The notes under the pieces: generated by a model
What the model saw: the letters and a program-made list of their open reading frames with translations, nothing else
Told to the model about the DNA's origin: nothing
The model's database searches: none
Shown here: positions 30,263 through 39,068 of the stretch, one piece after another
Layout: every line of letters begins with the position of its first letter
Numbering within the stretch: position 1 is the first letter of the stretch
Translations under genes and position numbers: made by a program
From: Eutrophovita sp913057845
GTDB lineage: Bacteria; Pseudomonadota; Gammaproteobacteria; Burkholderiales; Eutrophovitaceae
DNA: 48,349 nucleotides
Direction: 5' to 3'
Assembly: GCA_963925895.1 (NCBI GenBank)
Contig: CAWUVH010000017.1
Span: forward strand, 1-48,349

Positions 30263-30721
30263 ATGTCATCCAATATCAGCCTAATCAAACTGTTCGAGGA
30301 AGTGGAAGTCCTGCTAGACATAACCATATCCAGCAAAAAGCGGTTATTTGAAGAAGTGGGACTCTGTATCGAAGAAAAATACGGGATCCCACGATCTGAA
30401 ACCTTTAAGGCCCTATTCGCGCGGGAGAAGCTTGGGTCTACGAATATCGGTCATGGAATAGCATTGCCGCATGGAAGACTACTTAATCTAAAACGATTTG
30501 TAGGCATTTTTGCCAGACTTGAAAACCCGATTCAATTTGAATCTGGAGATAACAAACCAGTCCAGATGGTTTTCGCCTTATTAACTCCAGAGGTCAAACA
30601 ACAAAATCAACATCTAGCCTACCTTGCCCATTTAGCAGAAGTGTTCAGCGAGAAATCCACGCGAGAACAACTACTCGGAGCATCCGATAAAGGGGCGATC
30701 ATCCAAATTTTGGAAAAGTAA
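30263..30721 (+). CDS. ptsN: Nitrogen-PTS EIIA component PtsN
   Basis: EIIA-Ntr is phosphorylated through the nitrogen PTS chain and regulates potassium, nitrogen and envelope functions rather than carrying sugar. Its 152 residues include the phosphorylation site H70 in GIALPHGRL. It sits 7 bp after rpoN and abuts hprK. Confidence 0.95.
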   Translation: MSSNISLIKLFEEVEVLLDITISSKKRLFEEVGLCIEEKYGIPRSETFKALFAREKLGSTNIGHGIALPHGRLLNLKRFVGIFARLENPIQFESGDNKPVQMVFALLTPEVKQQNQHLAYLAHLAEVFSEKSTREQLLGASDKGAIIQILEK

Positions 30722-31657
30722 ATGTCAACGATCTCGGTAAATAAATTATTTGACGACAACCAAGAAGCCTTGAGTCTCAAATGGGAAATGGGACATGGCG
30801 CTGATACGCGTGCTCTGGATTCAAATGTCGTCAATGAGTCCTCTAACGGATTAATCGGGCACCTCAACCTCATACACCCTAATTGGATTCAAATTTTCAG
30901 CCGAACAGAGGCCACTTACTTTAGAGATACCGCCTTACAATCTCAAATTCAATCCCTCGAAAAGATAGCGGCCAATACTGCCTGCTTTATTATCTCCGAT
31001 GGTGAATCGTGCCCTCAATCAATCGTAGATGTTGCCAAAATACATAATATTCCAGTCCTTTGCTCTACCCTCCCAAGTCTTCAGATTATCTGGGTGATCA
31101 GAACATACCTGGGGAGAGCCCTAGCAGATTACATCACACACCATGGCGTTCTATTAGATGTTCTGGGCGTTGGCGTGATGATCACAGGTGAAAGTGGCGT
31201 TGGAAAAAGTGAGCTGGCGTTAGAACTGATATCCAGAGGGTCTGGCCTCGTCGCCGATGATATTGTGGAGCTGTTCCACATTGCCCCCAAGACGCTTGAG
31301 GGTAGAAGCCCCGACCTCCTAAAAGACTTCCTAGAGGTGCGTGGGTTAGGCTTACTTAACATTAGAACCATTTTTGGAGAGACGGCAGTAAGGCGACGGA
31401 AAAATCTCAACTTAATCGTTGAGTTGATGAAGCCCAGCCAAACACAAATCGCTCAAACAGAGCGTTTACCCCTACACGCATCCTCGCAAAGTATCTTAGA
31501 TGTGGATGTACGGAAAGTGCAATTACCTGTTGCGGCAGGACGAAATCTCGCGGTACTAGTAGAGGCCGCTGTGCGCAATTTCGTGTTGCAACTCAGAGGC
31601 ATAGACAGTACCCAAGAATTTATGGCGCGCCAAAGCAAAAGCATTGCCGAACAATAG
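30722..31657 (+). CDS. hprK: HPr kinase/phosphorylase
   Basis: HprK phosphorylates and dephosphorylates HPr on a serine. In proteobacteria it is thought to regulate PTS-linked signalling rather than classical carbon catabolite repression. It has 311 residues with Walker A GESGVGKS (156-163), the family signature LEVRGLGLLNI (204-214), and the HH pair at about 140-141. The start abuts the ptsN stop (TAA then ATG). HPr and EI genes are not in the window. Confidence 0.96.
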   Translation: MSTISVNKLFDDNQEALSLKWEMGHGADTRALDSNVVNESSNGLIGHLNLIHPNWIQIFSRTEATYFRDTALQSQIQSLEKIAANTACFIISDGESCPQSIVDVAKIHNIPVLCSTLPSLQIIWVIRTYLGRALADYITHHGVLLDVLGVGVMITGESGVGKSELALELISRGSGLVADDIVELFHIAPKTLEGRSPDLLKDFLEVRGLGLLNIRTIFGETAVRRRKNLNLIVELMKPSQTQIAQTERLPLHASSQSILDVDVRKVQLPVAAGRNLAVLVEAAVRNFVLQLRGIDSTQEFMARQSKSIAEQ

Positions 31658-31679
31658 AGTCCATGAATGTGTTAACGCA

Positions 31680-32516
31680 ATGAAAATTTTTATCTTTACA
31701 GGCCTATCTGGATCGGGCAAAAGTGTTGCACTCAGAACGCTCGAAGACCTTGATTTTTACTGTATTGACAACTTGCCCATCCAAATCCTTGATGCTTGCA
31801 TCAAAACACTGATAAATCAGGGATACTCTAATGTAGCCATCAGCCTCGATGTCAGAAACCCATCCTTTTTAGGCATGCTGCCGGAAGAGGTTATAAATTT
31901 GTCAAATCAAGGCCTAGAAGTAAAAATAATTTTTCTCGATGCCTCCAATGAATCTCTACTGCGACGCTATTCGGAGACCCGAAGACCTCATCCTTTATCC
32001 AATAAAAAAATGACCCTTTTTGAGAGTATCGAGGCCGAGCGAAAGCTGCTTGAATCGCTCAAAATCAACGCTGAGCACATCGACACCAGCAGATTAACTC
32101 CTCAGCAACTGAAGAATCATGTGAGAGGACTCGTCGAGAACAAACATTACCATCTACAACTAATCTTGCAGTCCTTCGGATTCAAGCATGGCATACCACT
32201 AGACACAGATTTCACTTTTGATGTTCGCTGCTTGCCAAACCCATTTTACGAAGATGAGTTAAAACAACTATCAGGCACCGATTCAAGAGTTGCTGAATAT
32301 CTAAACGGAAGTGCCAACACACGAAAAATTATAGATGATATTCATCAGCTCATCAGTCGGTGGCTGCCCTTATTCATTGATGAAGGTCGCGTGACCCTAG
32401 CGGTTTCGGTCGGGTGTACTGGTGGGCAGCATCGATCGGTTTATGTAGCAGAGCAACTTAAAAATAAATTTAAACAGGACTACCGCACACTGATGCGTCA
32501 CCGCGACTTGAGCTAG
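31680..32516 (+). CDS. rapZ: RNase adapter protein RapZ (nucleotide-binding)
   Basis: In E. coli RapZ directs the GlmZ small RNA to RNase E and so controls glucosamine-6-phosphate synthase. From the ATG at 31680 it has 278 residues; a TTG at 31644 in frame is rejected because the family begins at the P-loop. Walker A is GLSGSGKS (8-15), and the C-terminal DUF domain has DVRCLPNPFY and GCTGGQHRSVYVAE. Whether the GlmZ target exists outside enterics is uncertain. Its stop overlaps the mutY stop on the other strand (shared CTAG). Confidence 0.95.
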   Translation: MKIFIFTGLSGSGKSVALRTLEDLDFYCIDNLPIQILDACIKTLINQGYSNVAISLDVRNPSFLGMLPEEVINLSNQGLEVKIIFLDASNESLLRRYSETRRPHPLSNKKMTLFESIEAERKLLESLKINAEHIDTSRLTPQQLKNHVRGLVENKHYHLQLILQSFGFKHGIPLDTDFTFDVRCLPNPFYEDELKQLSGTDSRVAEYLNGSANTRKIIDDIHQLISRWLPLFIDEGRVTLAVSVGCTGGQHRSVYVAEQLKNKFKQDYRTLMRHRDLS

Positions 32517-33550
32517 CGGAGCAACTTAAATATCTTCCTAACAGGCACTGAAATAGGTAGCTGACTTTGGTCATTAAGGTTAATCCATTTCAACCCAGAA
32601 CGCTCTTCTTTTGAGCAATGTCGTGTAACATTCACTCGTATGGGGTGAACGACATAATCAATGTGCGTGAGTCGGTGACGAAAAGTATCGAGATGTACGA
32701 TGGACTCCACCTCCAATTTAAACTCATCTGCGTATTGATCTAAAATATCTGTAGAAAAAATCTCAGAATCAACAAACCCCAAAAGTCCCGGCCATAATCG
32801 CCCACCTAAATTCTTAAGCATTAAAACCATTTCGCCGTGTACAAAAACGACCATATAAATCGATTTTTTAGCTATCTCTTTCTTTAAGTTGGGAACAGGG
32901 TATGTCCCAACAACATCCTCAATTTTAGCACGACATCTTTCTTGCAAAGGACAGGATACACAGGCGGGATTACGACGAACACATACAGTAGCCCCTAGAT
33001 CCATTAAACCTTGAGTGTACGCATCAATATGCTTATTAGGCATCAGTTCCTCAGCAAGCACCCATAACTTCCGCATCGTTGAGCTCACGTTGGTCGGCCC
33101 ATCAACGCGAAAGACCCTCGCTAGCACTCGTTTTACATTTCCATCGAGTATCGGGTATTTTTTTTTATAGGCTAACGCTAGAATTGCACCGGCGGTAGAA
33201 CGACCAATGCCGGGAAGGCTTATTAAGACATCGTAGTCTGAGGGCACAACACCCCCATGAGCCTCGACTAGCAACCGGGCTGATTTGAGTAAATTTCTAG
33301 CCCTAGAGTAATAACCCAATCCACTCCAAAGGCTCAAGACCTCATCTTCGGTGCTCCGAGCGAGTGACACGACATCTGGGAACACAGTCATAAACTGTGA
33401 AAAATACTTAATCGCGGTGCCCACTTGAGTTTGTTGCAACATGATTTCGGACACCCATACCCCATATGGCGTTCGGTTCATCTGCCAAGGCAAATCATGT
33501 CGGCCATGCTTCAGCTGCCACTTAACTACATCATCTGAAAAATTAAGCAC
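32513..33550 (-). CDS. mutY: Adenine DNA glycosylase
   Basis: MutY removes adenine mispaired with 8-oxoguanine. It has 345 residues. Catalytic E35 is in VSEIMLQQTQV. The helix-hairpin-helix LPGIGRSTAGAI (about 112-123) is followed by catalytic D136 in LDGNVKRV, and a [4Fe-4S] site has C190, C197, C200 and C206. The C-terminal NUDIX-like domain (about 225-345) recognises oxoG. It converges on rapZ with a 4-bp overlap. Confidence 0.96.
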   Translation of the reverse strand: MLNFSDDVVKWQLKHGRHDLPWQMNRTPYGVWVSEIMLQQTQVGTAIKYFSQFMTVFPDVVSLARSTEDEVLSLWSGLGYYSRARNLLKSARLLVEAHGGVVPSDYDVLISLPGIGRSTAGAILALAYKKKYPILDGNVKRVLARVFRVDGPTNVSSTMRKLWVLAEELMPNKHIDAYTQGLMDLGATVCVRRNPACVSCPLQERCRAKIEDVVGTYPVPNLKKEIAKKSIYMVVFVHGEMVLMLKNLGGRLWPGLLGFVDSEIFSTDILDQYADEFKLEVESIVHLDTFRHRLTHIDYVVHPIRVNVTRHCSKEERSGLKWINLNDQSQLPISVPVRKIFKLLR

Positions 33551-33609
33551 ATCTACAATCCAAGTATGAAAAATTTACGCGCAGACAAGCTAAAAATCTC
33601 ACGCTACAG

Positions 33610-33634
33610 GATTGGTCAAAATCTTTGACCAATC
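33610..33634. repeat. Perfect 11-bp dyad between mutY and thiS
   Basis: GATTGGTCAAA (33610-33620) and TTTGACCAATC (33624-33634) are perfect inverted arms around a 3-nt centre. No T-run flanks it on either side. It lies 60 bp upstream of mutY and about 140 bp upstream of thiS, in a 225-bp divergent gap. A repressor or activator site is the likeliest reading. The half-site TTGGTCA recurs at 33744-33750. Confidence 0.6.
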
Positions 33635-33714
33635 TCTTCTGCAAAGCTCGCTTACGACGTCTAAAGTTAACCCAATTTTAAATTAAATAAACGAACGTAA
33701 CGAAACTAAGAATA

Positions 33715-33742
33715 TCGATTGAGACTTTGCCAGTGATAGAAT
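33715..33742 (+). promoter_or_regulatory. Possible extended -10 promoter of thiS-thiG
   Basis: TGATAGAAT (33734-33742) fits an extended -10 (TGnTAnAAT), and TCGATT (33715-33720) is a poor -35 at 16 bp. The expected start, near 33749, would leave about 27 nt of leader before thiS. There is no room for a TPP riboswitch downstream of it. Confidence 0.35.
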
Positions 33743-33775
33743 ATTGGTCAGAAAACAATAAACCACTAAACGATT

Positions 33776-33979
33776 ATGATTGCGGCACATATCAATGGAG
33801 ACATCAAGCAAGTAGAGATTGGGACAACGATATTCAACCTCGTCACGGACCTAGATATTGCACACAAAAAAATTGCACTAGAGATCAACGGAGAAATAAT
33901 TCCCCGCAGCCACTTTAAATCTCGAATATTACAAGATGGAGATCAAATAGAAATTGTTACCGCTGTGGGCGGCGGCTAA
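33776..33979 (+). CDS. thiS: Sulfur carrier protein ThiS
   Basis: ThiS is a ubiquitin-like carrier whose C-terminal glycine is thiocarboxylated to give sulfur to the thiamine thiazole ring. It has 67 residues, ends in the required GG (VGGG) and has the ING...GDQIEIV fold pattern. It is upstream of thiG, its partner. Adenylation by ThiF/MoeB-type enzyme must come from elsewhere. The start ATG lacks a clear ribosome-binding site. Confidence 0.93.
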   Translation: MIAAHINGDIKQVEIGTTIFNLVTDLDIAHKKIALEINGEIIPRSHFKSRILQDGDQIEIVTAVGGG

Positions 33980-33990
33980 AGTAGCCGTTT
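33973..33990 (+). other. Short hairpin overlapping the thiS stop codon
   Basis: CGGCTA (33973-33978) and TAGCCG (33982-33987) flank a 3-nt loop and are followed by TTT. The stop codon TAA of thiS lies inside. It may act as a weak attenuator or processing signal between thiS and thiG. The T-run is too short for a firm terminator call. Confidence 0.35.
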
Positions 33991-34028
33991 AACAAACTTT
34001 TTACATCATATTGGGAACTCTTCAGAAA

Positions 34029-34823
34029 ATGGATCTTTTAAAAATTGGTACGCGATCTTTTGAAAGCCGCTTGATCATCGGCACCGGAAAATATGGATCC
34101 TTCGAAGAAACAGGTCACGCCATTCAAGAAAGTGGCGCAGAAATTGTCACTGTTGCCATACGTCGAACAAATCTCGGACAGAATGCATCCGAAGCAAATC
34201 TACTCGACTTTATTGACCTTGATCACACAACACTGCTTCCAAACACCGCTGGCTGCTATACTTCAGATGAAGCTATACGCACACTCAGGCTCGCGCGCGA
34301 ACTACTAGACGGACACGATCTAGTGAAATTAGAGGTATTAGGAGATCCGCAAACACTGTTCCCCAACGTCTCCGAAACACTGGTTGCCGCGGAGCAACTC
34401 GTTAAGGATGGCTTCCAAGTAATGGTGTATACATCAGATGATCCAATAGTTGCGAAGCAACTTGAAGATTTAGGTTGCGTCGCAATCATGCCGCTTGCTT
34501 CATTAATTGGATCTGGGATGGGGATTCTAAATCCTTGGAACCTCAGCATCATCATCGAAAACCTTAAGGTCCCGGTAATTGTAGACGCGGGGGTAGGAAC
34601 GGCGTCAGACGCAGTAATTGCGATGGAGCTGGGATGTGATGCAGTACTTATGAATACTGCAATTGCAGCAGCGCAAGATCCCATCATGATGGCACGTGCG
34701 ATGAAGAATGCAGTTCAGGCTGGCAGAGACGCCTTTCGTGCAGGCAGAATGCCAAAGAACCTCTACCACGCATCGCCAAGCTCACCCACATCAGGAATGA
34801 TGCCCCCTAGCTCCAAGAAATAA
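34029..34823 (+). CDS. thiG: Thiazole synthase ThiG
   Basis: ThiG makes the thiazole phosphate of thiamine from DXP, dehydroglycine and ThiS thiocarboxylate. From the ATG at 34029 it has 264 residues; the in-frame TTG at 34011 would add six. It is a TIM barrel with the Schiff-base lysine K100 in LVKLEVLGD, the GTGKY motif near the N-terminus, and phosphate-binding GVGTASDA. The C-terminus (ASPSSPTSGM) is as usual in the family. No thiE, thiO or thiH is in this window. Confidence 0.96.
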   Translation: MDLLKIGTRSFESRLIIGTGKYGSFEETGHAIQESGAEIVTVAIRRTNLGQNASEANLLDFIDLDHTTLLPNTAGCYTSDEAIRTLRLARELLDGHDLVKLEVLGDPQTLFPNVSETLVAAEQLVKDGFQVMVYTSDDPIVAKQLEDLGCVAIMPLASLIGSGMGILNPWNLSIIIENLKVPVIVDAGVGTASDAVIAMELGCDAVLMNTAIAAAQDPIMMARAMKNAVQAGRDAFRAGRMPKNLYHASPSSPTSGMMPPSSKK

Positions 34824-34866
34824 TACTAGCTCAGCTTAACTTTTTTAACAATTAAGAACACCACAC

Positions 34867-35538
34867 ATGGAAAAAAGAAAGGTCAGAAGTTACGTTCTGA
34901 GGGCTGGCCGAATGTCAGAAGGGCAAAAGAACGCAAGACAAAAATTAGGGGATAAATACCTTTTACCCTTCCAACTGAAATCTAAACTTGATTTCAACAC
35001 TGTTTTTAAAAATAACAATCCCACCTATTTAGAGATTGGTTTCGGAATGGGGGATACGGCAGTAGAAGTCGCTCAATCCTACCCTGAACACAACTACATT
35101 GGGGTTGAGGTGCATCCGCCAGGCGTTGGCCGCGCACTTAAGTTAAGTGAGGATTCCGGGCTTTCGAATATCAGAGTCATCGAGCACGACGCAGTGGAAG
35201 TGACACAGCACATGCTCCCCCCAAAAAGTCTAAGTGGCATCCATATCTTCTTCCCTGACCCATGGCCCAAAAAAAGACATCATAAACGGCGCCTGATCAA
35301 TGGAGAATTCGTTCATCGACTGACCCTGCTTCTAATGGACGCAGGTTATCTACACATCGCAACGGATTGGGAAGAGTATGCCGAAGAAATATTAGCGACA
35401 TTGCGGGAAAATCATCATTTAGAAAATACAGCGGCGGATTTTTGCGAACGCCCCTCCTACCGACCGACTACCAAATTTGAACGGCGCGGACTTAAATTGG
35501 GACATCAAGTGTGGGATATTATCTTTCGAAAATGCTAA
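34867..35538 (+). CDS. trmB: tRNA (guanine-N7)-methyltransferase TrmB
   Basis: TrmB methylates G46 in the variable loop of tRNAs with SAM. It has 223 residues. The SAM motif is YLEIGFGMGDTAVEVA (about 55-70), followed by YIGVEVHPPGVGRAL and the family signature FFPDPWPKKRHHKRR. It lies 43 bp downstream of thiG and converges on hemW with an 11-bp gap. Confidence 0.96.
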   Translation: MEKRKVRSYVLRAGRMSEGQKNARQKLGDKYLLPFQLKSKLDFNTVFKNNNPTYLEIGFGMGDTAVEVAQSYPEHNYIGVEVHPPGVGRALKLSEDSGLSNIRVIEHDAVEVTQHMLPPKSLSGIHIFFPDPWPKKRHHKRRLINGEFVHRLTLLLMDAGYLHIATDWEEYAEEILATLRENHHLENTAADFCERPSYRPTTKFERRGLKLGHQVWDIIFRKC

Positions 35539-35549
35539 GGCTCACTGAC

Positions 35550-36692
35550 TCACAAAAACTCTTGCAAAACCTCATTTAGAAAACGCATCCCCAATGGGGT
35601 CGTACGTATAAACCCATCGGATAGGTCCATAAGGCCACGACGCTCCAGCACCATAAGTTTAGAGTTAACCAAATCAATGGGTAGCGCTGTTCTTTTTTCA
35701 AATAAGCCTCTAGGTACACCAGCATTTAACCGTAAAGCATTCATAAAAAATTCAAATGGTAAAGATTCAGAAGCCACAATCTGATTGCTGTATACCCCAG
35801 ACCCCAAACCAACAGCCTCCATATAACGCTTAGGTTGTTTATGTTTCACGATGCGCGTGACACTCTGGGACGTTGTTATTTTCGAATGAGCACCCGCACC
35901 AATGCCAAGGTAATCCCCAAACTCCCAATAATTCGTATTGTGTAAGCATTGTCTCCCCGGCTTCGCAAAAGCAGACACTTCATATTGTGCATATCCGTGT
36001 TCATGCACGACCGACTCAATCTCAAACTGCATTTCTGAGGCTAAATCATCATCAGGTAACTTCGGGGGATATCTAAAAAACCAAGTGTTTGGCTCAATAG
36101 TTAGCTGGTATATCGATATATGCTCAGGAGCAAACTCCAATACTCGTGAAAGATCAGTTTTTAGTTCTCCAAGTTGCTGCCCTGGCAAAGCAAACATTAA
36201 ATCTATATTGATATTGTCAAAAATAGATTTTGCGTCGGAGATCGCCCCGATGGCTTCAGCACTGGAGTGCACTCGTCCTAACTTCTCGAGTAACTCATCA
36301 TTAGTCGTTTGCACACCAATCGACAGCCTATTGACGCCGACTCTTCGATAACCCTCAAACTTAACTCTGTCCGAAGCGCCAGGGTTAGCCTCCAACGTAA
36401 TTTCCGCATCAGCCCCAACCGAGCAATTTCCCTTCACATACTCAATAACCGTGCCAATTAAATCTGGGTCGAAAACGGATGGCGTACCTCCGCCAAAAAA
36501 GATTGTTTTAATCTCACGATCTTTAATCTGGTCGAGGTGCTGCTCTAAGTCCCTGATAAGGGTGTCGGTATAGCCCTTCGGGGAAACATCGCTTCTAAGA
36601 GGGTGGGAGTTGAAATCACAATATAGGCATTTTTTGACACACCAAGGGATGTGAACATACAACGACAGTGGTGGTAGACAGATCACACTCAC
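35550..36692 (-). CDS. hemW: Radical SAM heme chaperone HemW
   Basis: HemW was earlier annotated as an oxygen-independent coproporphyrinogen oxidase. It binds heme and is thought to insert it into respiratory proteins. In its 380 residues the radical SAM cysteines C18, C22 and C25 are in PWCVKKCLYCDF. The GGGTPS motif and HemW-type C-terminal domain follow. True HemN has a longer N-terminus and a fourth CxxxCxxCxC cysteine; here position 27 is N, as in HemW. The start GTG at 36692 has no clear ribosome-binding site; no ATG lies upstream of the cysteine motif. Confidence 0.92.
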   Translation of the reverse strand: MSVICLPPLSLYVHIPWCVKKCLYCDFNSHPLRSDVSPKGYTDTLIRDLEQHLDQIKDREIKTIFFGGGTPSVFDPDLIGTVIEYVKGNCSVGADAEITLEANPGASDRVKFEGYRRVGVNRLSIGVQTTNDELLEKLGRVHSSAEAIGAISDAKSIFDNINIDLMFALPGQQLGELKTDLSRVLEFAPEHISIYQLTIEPNTWFFRYPPKLPDDDLASEMQFEIESVVHEHGYAQYEVSAFAKPGRQCLHNTNYWEFGDYLGIGAGAHSKITTSQSVTRIVKHKQPKRYMEAVGLGSGVYSNQIVASESLPFEFFMNALRLNAGVPRGLFEKRTALPIDLVNSKLMVLERRGLMDLSDGFIRTTPLGMRFLNEVLQEFL

Positions 36693-36762
36693 TATCGTTA
36701 TGAAATTCGTAGCATTTGAACAAGAAGCGGGGCGCAGATCAAAACAAAATAAGGGTGTGACA

Positions 36763-37365
36763 TCAGTATGCCCCGGACTCTAACAAGAGCCTCATACTGC
36801 GTACTGCAGCACCTCTGTGGCTTATCTCATTTTTTTGGACCAAGGACATTTCCGCACCGGTTAATTGAAGGCTAAGGTCCAAAAAAAGCGGATCGTATCC
36901 AAATCCTCCCTGGCCACGTGGTTCATGAAGCACCTCCCCAAACCATCGTCCATCAGCAATCAAAGGAGCGGGGTCATTATAATGACGCACCAGCACAAGC
37001 GCGCAATAATAATGGGCGCGGCGATCAATGGCACTTCTCATTAATTCGATCAAATGATTATTATTTTGAACATCAATCGCATCCTCACCAGCAAAACGGG
37101 CCGACCTAACGCCGGGACGGCCATCAAGTGCAGATACACAAATCCCAGAATCATCTGCTAACGCAGGTAACCCCGAATTTTTCGACACATGCCGTGCCTT
37201 CGTCAGTGCATTTTCCAAAAAAGTATCATAAGGCTCCTCGGCCTCACTCAGACCAAGTTTTTGCTGACTCACAAACTCAATATCGAGACCATGAAACATC
37301 AAACTAATTTCACGAATCTTACCTTCGTTACCCGAGGCGATCGCGATCTTAGGTGGCAGCATCAT
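36763..37365 (-). CDS. rdgB: dITP/XTP pyrophosphatase (RdgB/HAM1)
   Basis: RdgB hydrolyses non-canonical purine triphosphates so that they are not built into DNA. The ATG at 37365 gives 200 residues; a GTG at 37371 and another ATG at 37362 are alternatives, and all overlap the rph end. Family motifs are ASGNEGKIREI (N-terminal) and LADDSGICVSALDGRPGVRSARFAG in two blocks, with the SHRGAA motif near the C-terminus. It is part of rph-rdgB-hemW. Confidence 0.95.
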   Translation of the reverse strand: MMLPPKIAIASGNEGKIREISLMFHGLDIEFVSQQKLGLSEAEEPYDTFLENALTKARHVSKNSGLPALADDSGICVSALDGRPGVRSARFAGEDAIDVQNNNHLIELMRSAIDRRAHYYCALVLVRHYNDPAPLIADGRWFGEVLHEPRGQGGFGYDPLFLDLSLQLTGAEMSLVQKNEISHRGAAVRSMRLLLESGAY

Positions 37366-38083
37366 GAGCACGTGCCAAAGTTTTTTTCTGCATCTCGATG
37401 AGCTCTAAAATACCCTTTTCCCCAAGGGAGAGCATGTCAGCTAACTGTGTTTTATTGAAAGCGACACCTTCAGCAGTCCCCTGTATTTCTATGATATCAC
37501 CCGCCTCGTTCATCACGAGATTAAGGTCCGTGTCACAGCTGGAATCCTCTCCGTAATCAAGATCCAATAAAGCTGCGCCGGATACGATACCTACCGATAT
37601 TGCAGCAACATGATGTTTGATAGGTGACTTCTGTAGCGCACCTTTTTGTAACAAATGATTTACCGCCTCACATAAAGCAACGAATCCCCCCGTAACACTC
37701 GCGGTTCGAGTACCTCCATCTGCTTCAATGACATCGCAGTCGATCTTAATTGTTCGCTCACCGAGCTCAGAGAGCGAAATCGACGCTCTCAAGCTCCTGC
37801 CGATCAATCGTTGGATCTCTTGAGTTCTTCCCGACTGCTTACCTTTTGACGCTTCTCGATCCATTCTTGTGTTAGTGGATCGTGGCAGCATTCCATACTC
37901 AGCAGTAACCCAACCTTGACCGGTCCCTCTGAGAAAAGGCGGCACCCTATCCTCAACAGAAGCGGTGCAGATCACTCGAGTTCTTCCAAACTCAACCAGC
38001 ACAGAACCCTCAGCTTGCCCAATAAACCCTCTCGTGAAACAAACCTTCCTTAGACTATCAGCATCCCGGCCATTTCTGTCCAT
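37349..38083 (-). CDS. rph: Ribonuclease PH
   Basis: RNase PH is a phosphorolytic 3'-5' exoribonuclease that trims tRNA precursors. It has 244 residues with conserved GRTRVICTASVEDRVP, the MLPRSTNTR segment, and EIQRLIGRSLRA. The start ATG has AAGGG upstream. It heads the rph-rdgB-hemW group and diverges from yicC. Confidence 0.96.
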   Translation of the reverse strand: MDRNGRDADSLRKVCFTRGFIGQAEGSVLVEFGRTRVICTASVEDRVPPFLRGTGQGWVTAEYGMLPRSTNTRMDREASKGKQSGRTQEIQRLIGRSLRASISLSELGERTIKIDCDVIEADGGTRTASVTGGFVALCEAVNHLLQKGALQKSPIKHHVAAISVGIVSGAALLDLDYGEDSSCDTDLNLVMNEAGDIIEIQGTAEGVAFNKTQLADMLSLGEKGILELIEMQKKTLARAHDAAT

Positions 38084-38128
38084 TACTTATCCCTTCATAA
38101 AAAAATCTAAAAAAGCCATCATCATTCT

Positions 38129-38157
38129 TTGTTACAGGTGCATCAGGCCCGTGATAT
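38129..38157 (+). promoter_or_regulatory. Possible promoter of yicC-gmk-rpoZ-spoT
   Basis: TTGTTA (38129-38134) and TGATAT (38152-38157) are spaced by 17 bp in the divergent gap between rph and yicC. The match to consensus is moderate. AGGAAA lies just upstream of the yicC start. Confidence 0.35.
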
Positions 38158-38200
38158 CGTATCAACAATTATTAATTACTAATGAAATAGGAAACAATTC

Positions 38201-39064
38201 ATGACCACCAGTATGACTGGATTCGCAACTGCTTCATGCACAACCGAATTCGCTACCATCGTAACGGATATCAAATGCGTCAATCACCGATATTTAGACC
38301 TCCAGTTTAAAATCCCTGAAGAATTACGGCAACACGAAGTTAAGTTTAGACGCACATTAGCCGATTTCCTAAAAAGAGGGAAAGTCGAATGCAAGATTTC
38401 CATCAATCAAAATCATGATTCAGCGCAAAAACAAGTATCCAACCAAGTTCTTCAAAACCTAAAAAAATTGGAACAAAATGTTGCGGCACAGTGTCCTGAA
38501 GCAGCAAGACTCTCCATCAATGATATTTTACGTTGGCCCGGGGCAATACAAGAGAACTCAATAGAATTAGAAACACTAGTCACGGCAGCTGAGGAAGCCC
38601 TCAGCGCCGCAATTAGCGAACTTAATATCGCTCGAAATGAAGAGGGTGAAAAACTAAAAAAAATCATTCAAGAAAAAGCCAACCGCATCAATTTTCTCAT
38701 TCAAGACGTTAAGCCACGCATACCCGAGATTGTTTCATCCTATGAAATAAAATTAAAAGATCGAATCAAACAACTTAATATCGAGGCTTCAGAAGATAGA
38801 ATTGCACAGGAAGTTGTGATGTACTCAACAAAAGTAGACATCGAAGAAGAAATCCAAAGACTAGAGGCACACACGTCATCATTGCTCGATATTTTAGAAT
38901 CCAAGGAGGCTCAAGGTAAAAAGCTTGACTTTCTCATGCAAGAATTAAATCGCGAAGCCAATACCCTTGGAGCCAAATCGACAAATATTGGTACAACCAA
39001 TATCGCAATGGAACTTAAAGTGGCAATCGAGCAAATCCGGGAACAAGTCCAAAATATTGAATAA
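38201..39064 (+). CDS. yicC: YicC-family endoribonuclease
   Basis: E. coli YicC has been reported as an endoribonuclease affecting small-RNA stability. The 287 residues match E. coli in length. The N-terminal YicC domain has MTSMTGFA-type start (TTSMTGFATA) and VNHRYLDLQFKIPEELR. The C-terminal DUF1732 domain has GKKLDFLMQELNREANTLGAKS. It is upstream of gmk by 4 bp, a very common pairing. Confidence 0.95.
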   Translation: MTTSMTGFATASCTTEFATIVTDIKCVNHRYLDLQFKIPEELRQHEVKFRRTLADFLKRGKVECKISINQNHDSAQKQVSNQVLQNLKKLEQNVAAQCPEAARLSINDILRWPGAIQENSIELETLVTAAEEALSAAISELNIARNEEGEKLKKIIQEKANRINFLIQDVKPRIPEIVSSYEIKLKDRIKQLNIEASEDRIAQEVVMYSTKVDIEEEIQRLEAHTSSLLDILESKEAQGKKLDFLMQELNREANTLGAKSTNIGTTNIAMELKVAIEQIREQVQNIE

Positions 39065-39068
39065 ATCT

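Noticed and set aside
33551..33775. A possible TPP riboswitch upstream of thiS
   Set aside because: The conserved CTGAGA and the helix pattern of the THI element are not present in the gap, and the likely promoter leaves too little leader.
38967..39068. N-terminal extension of guanylate kinase
   Set aside because: It lies entirely within the yicC end; the family starts at the ATG at 39069.
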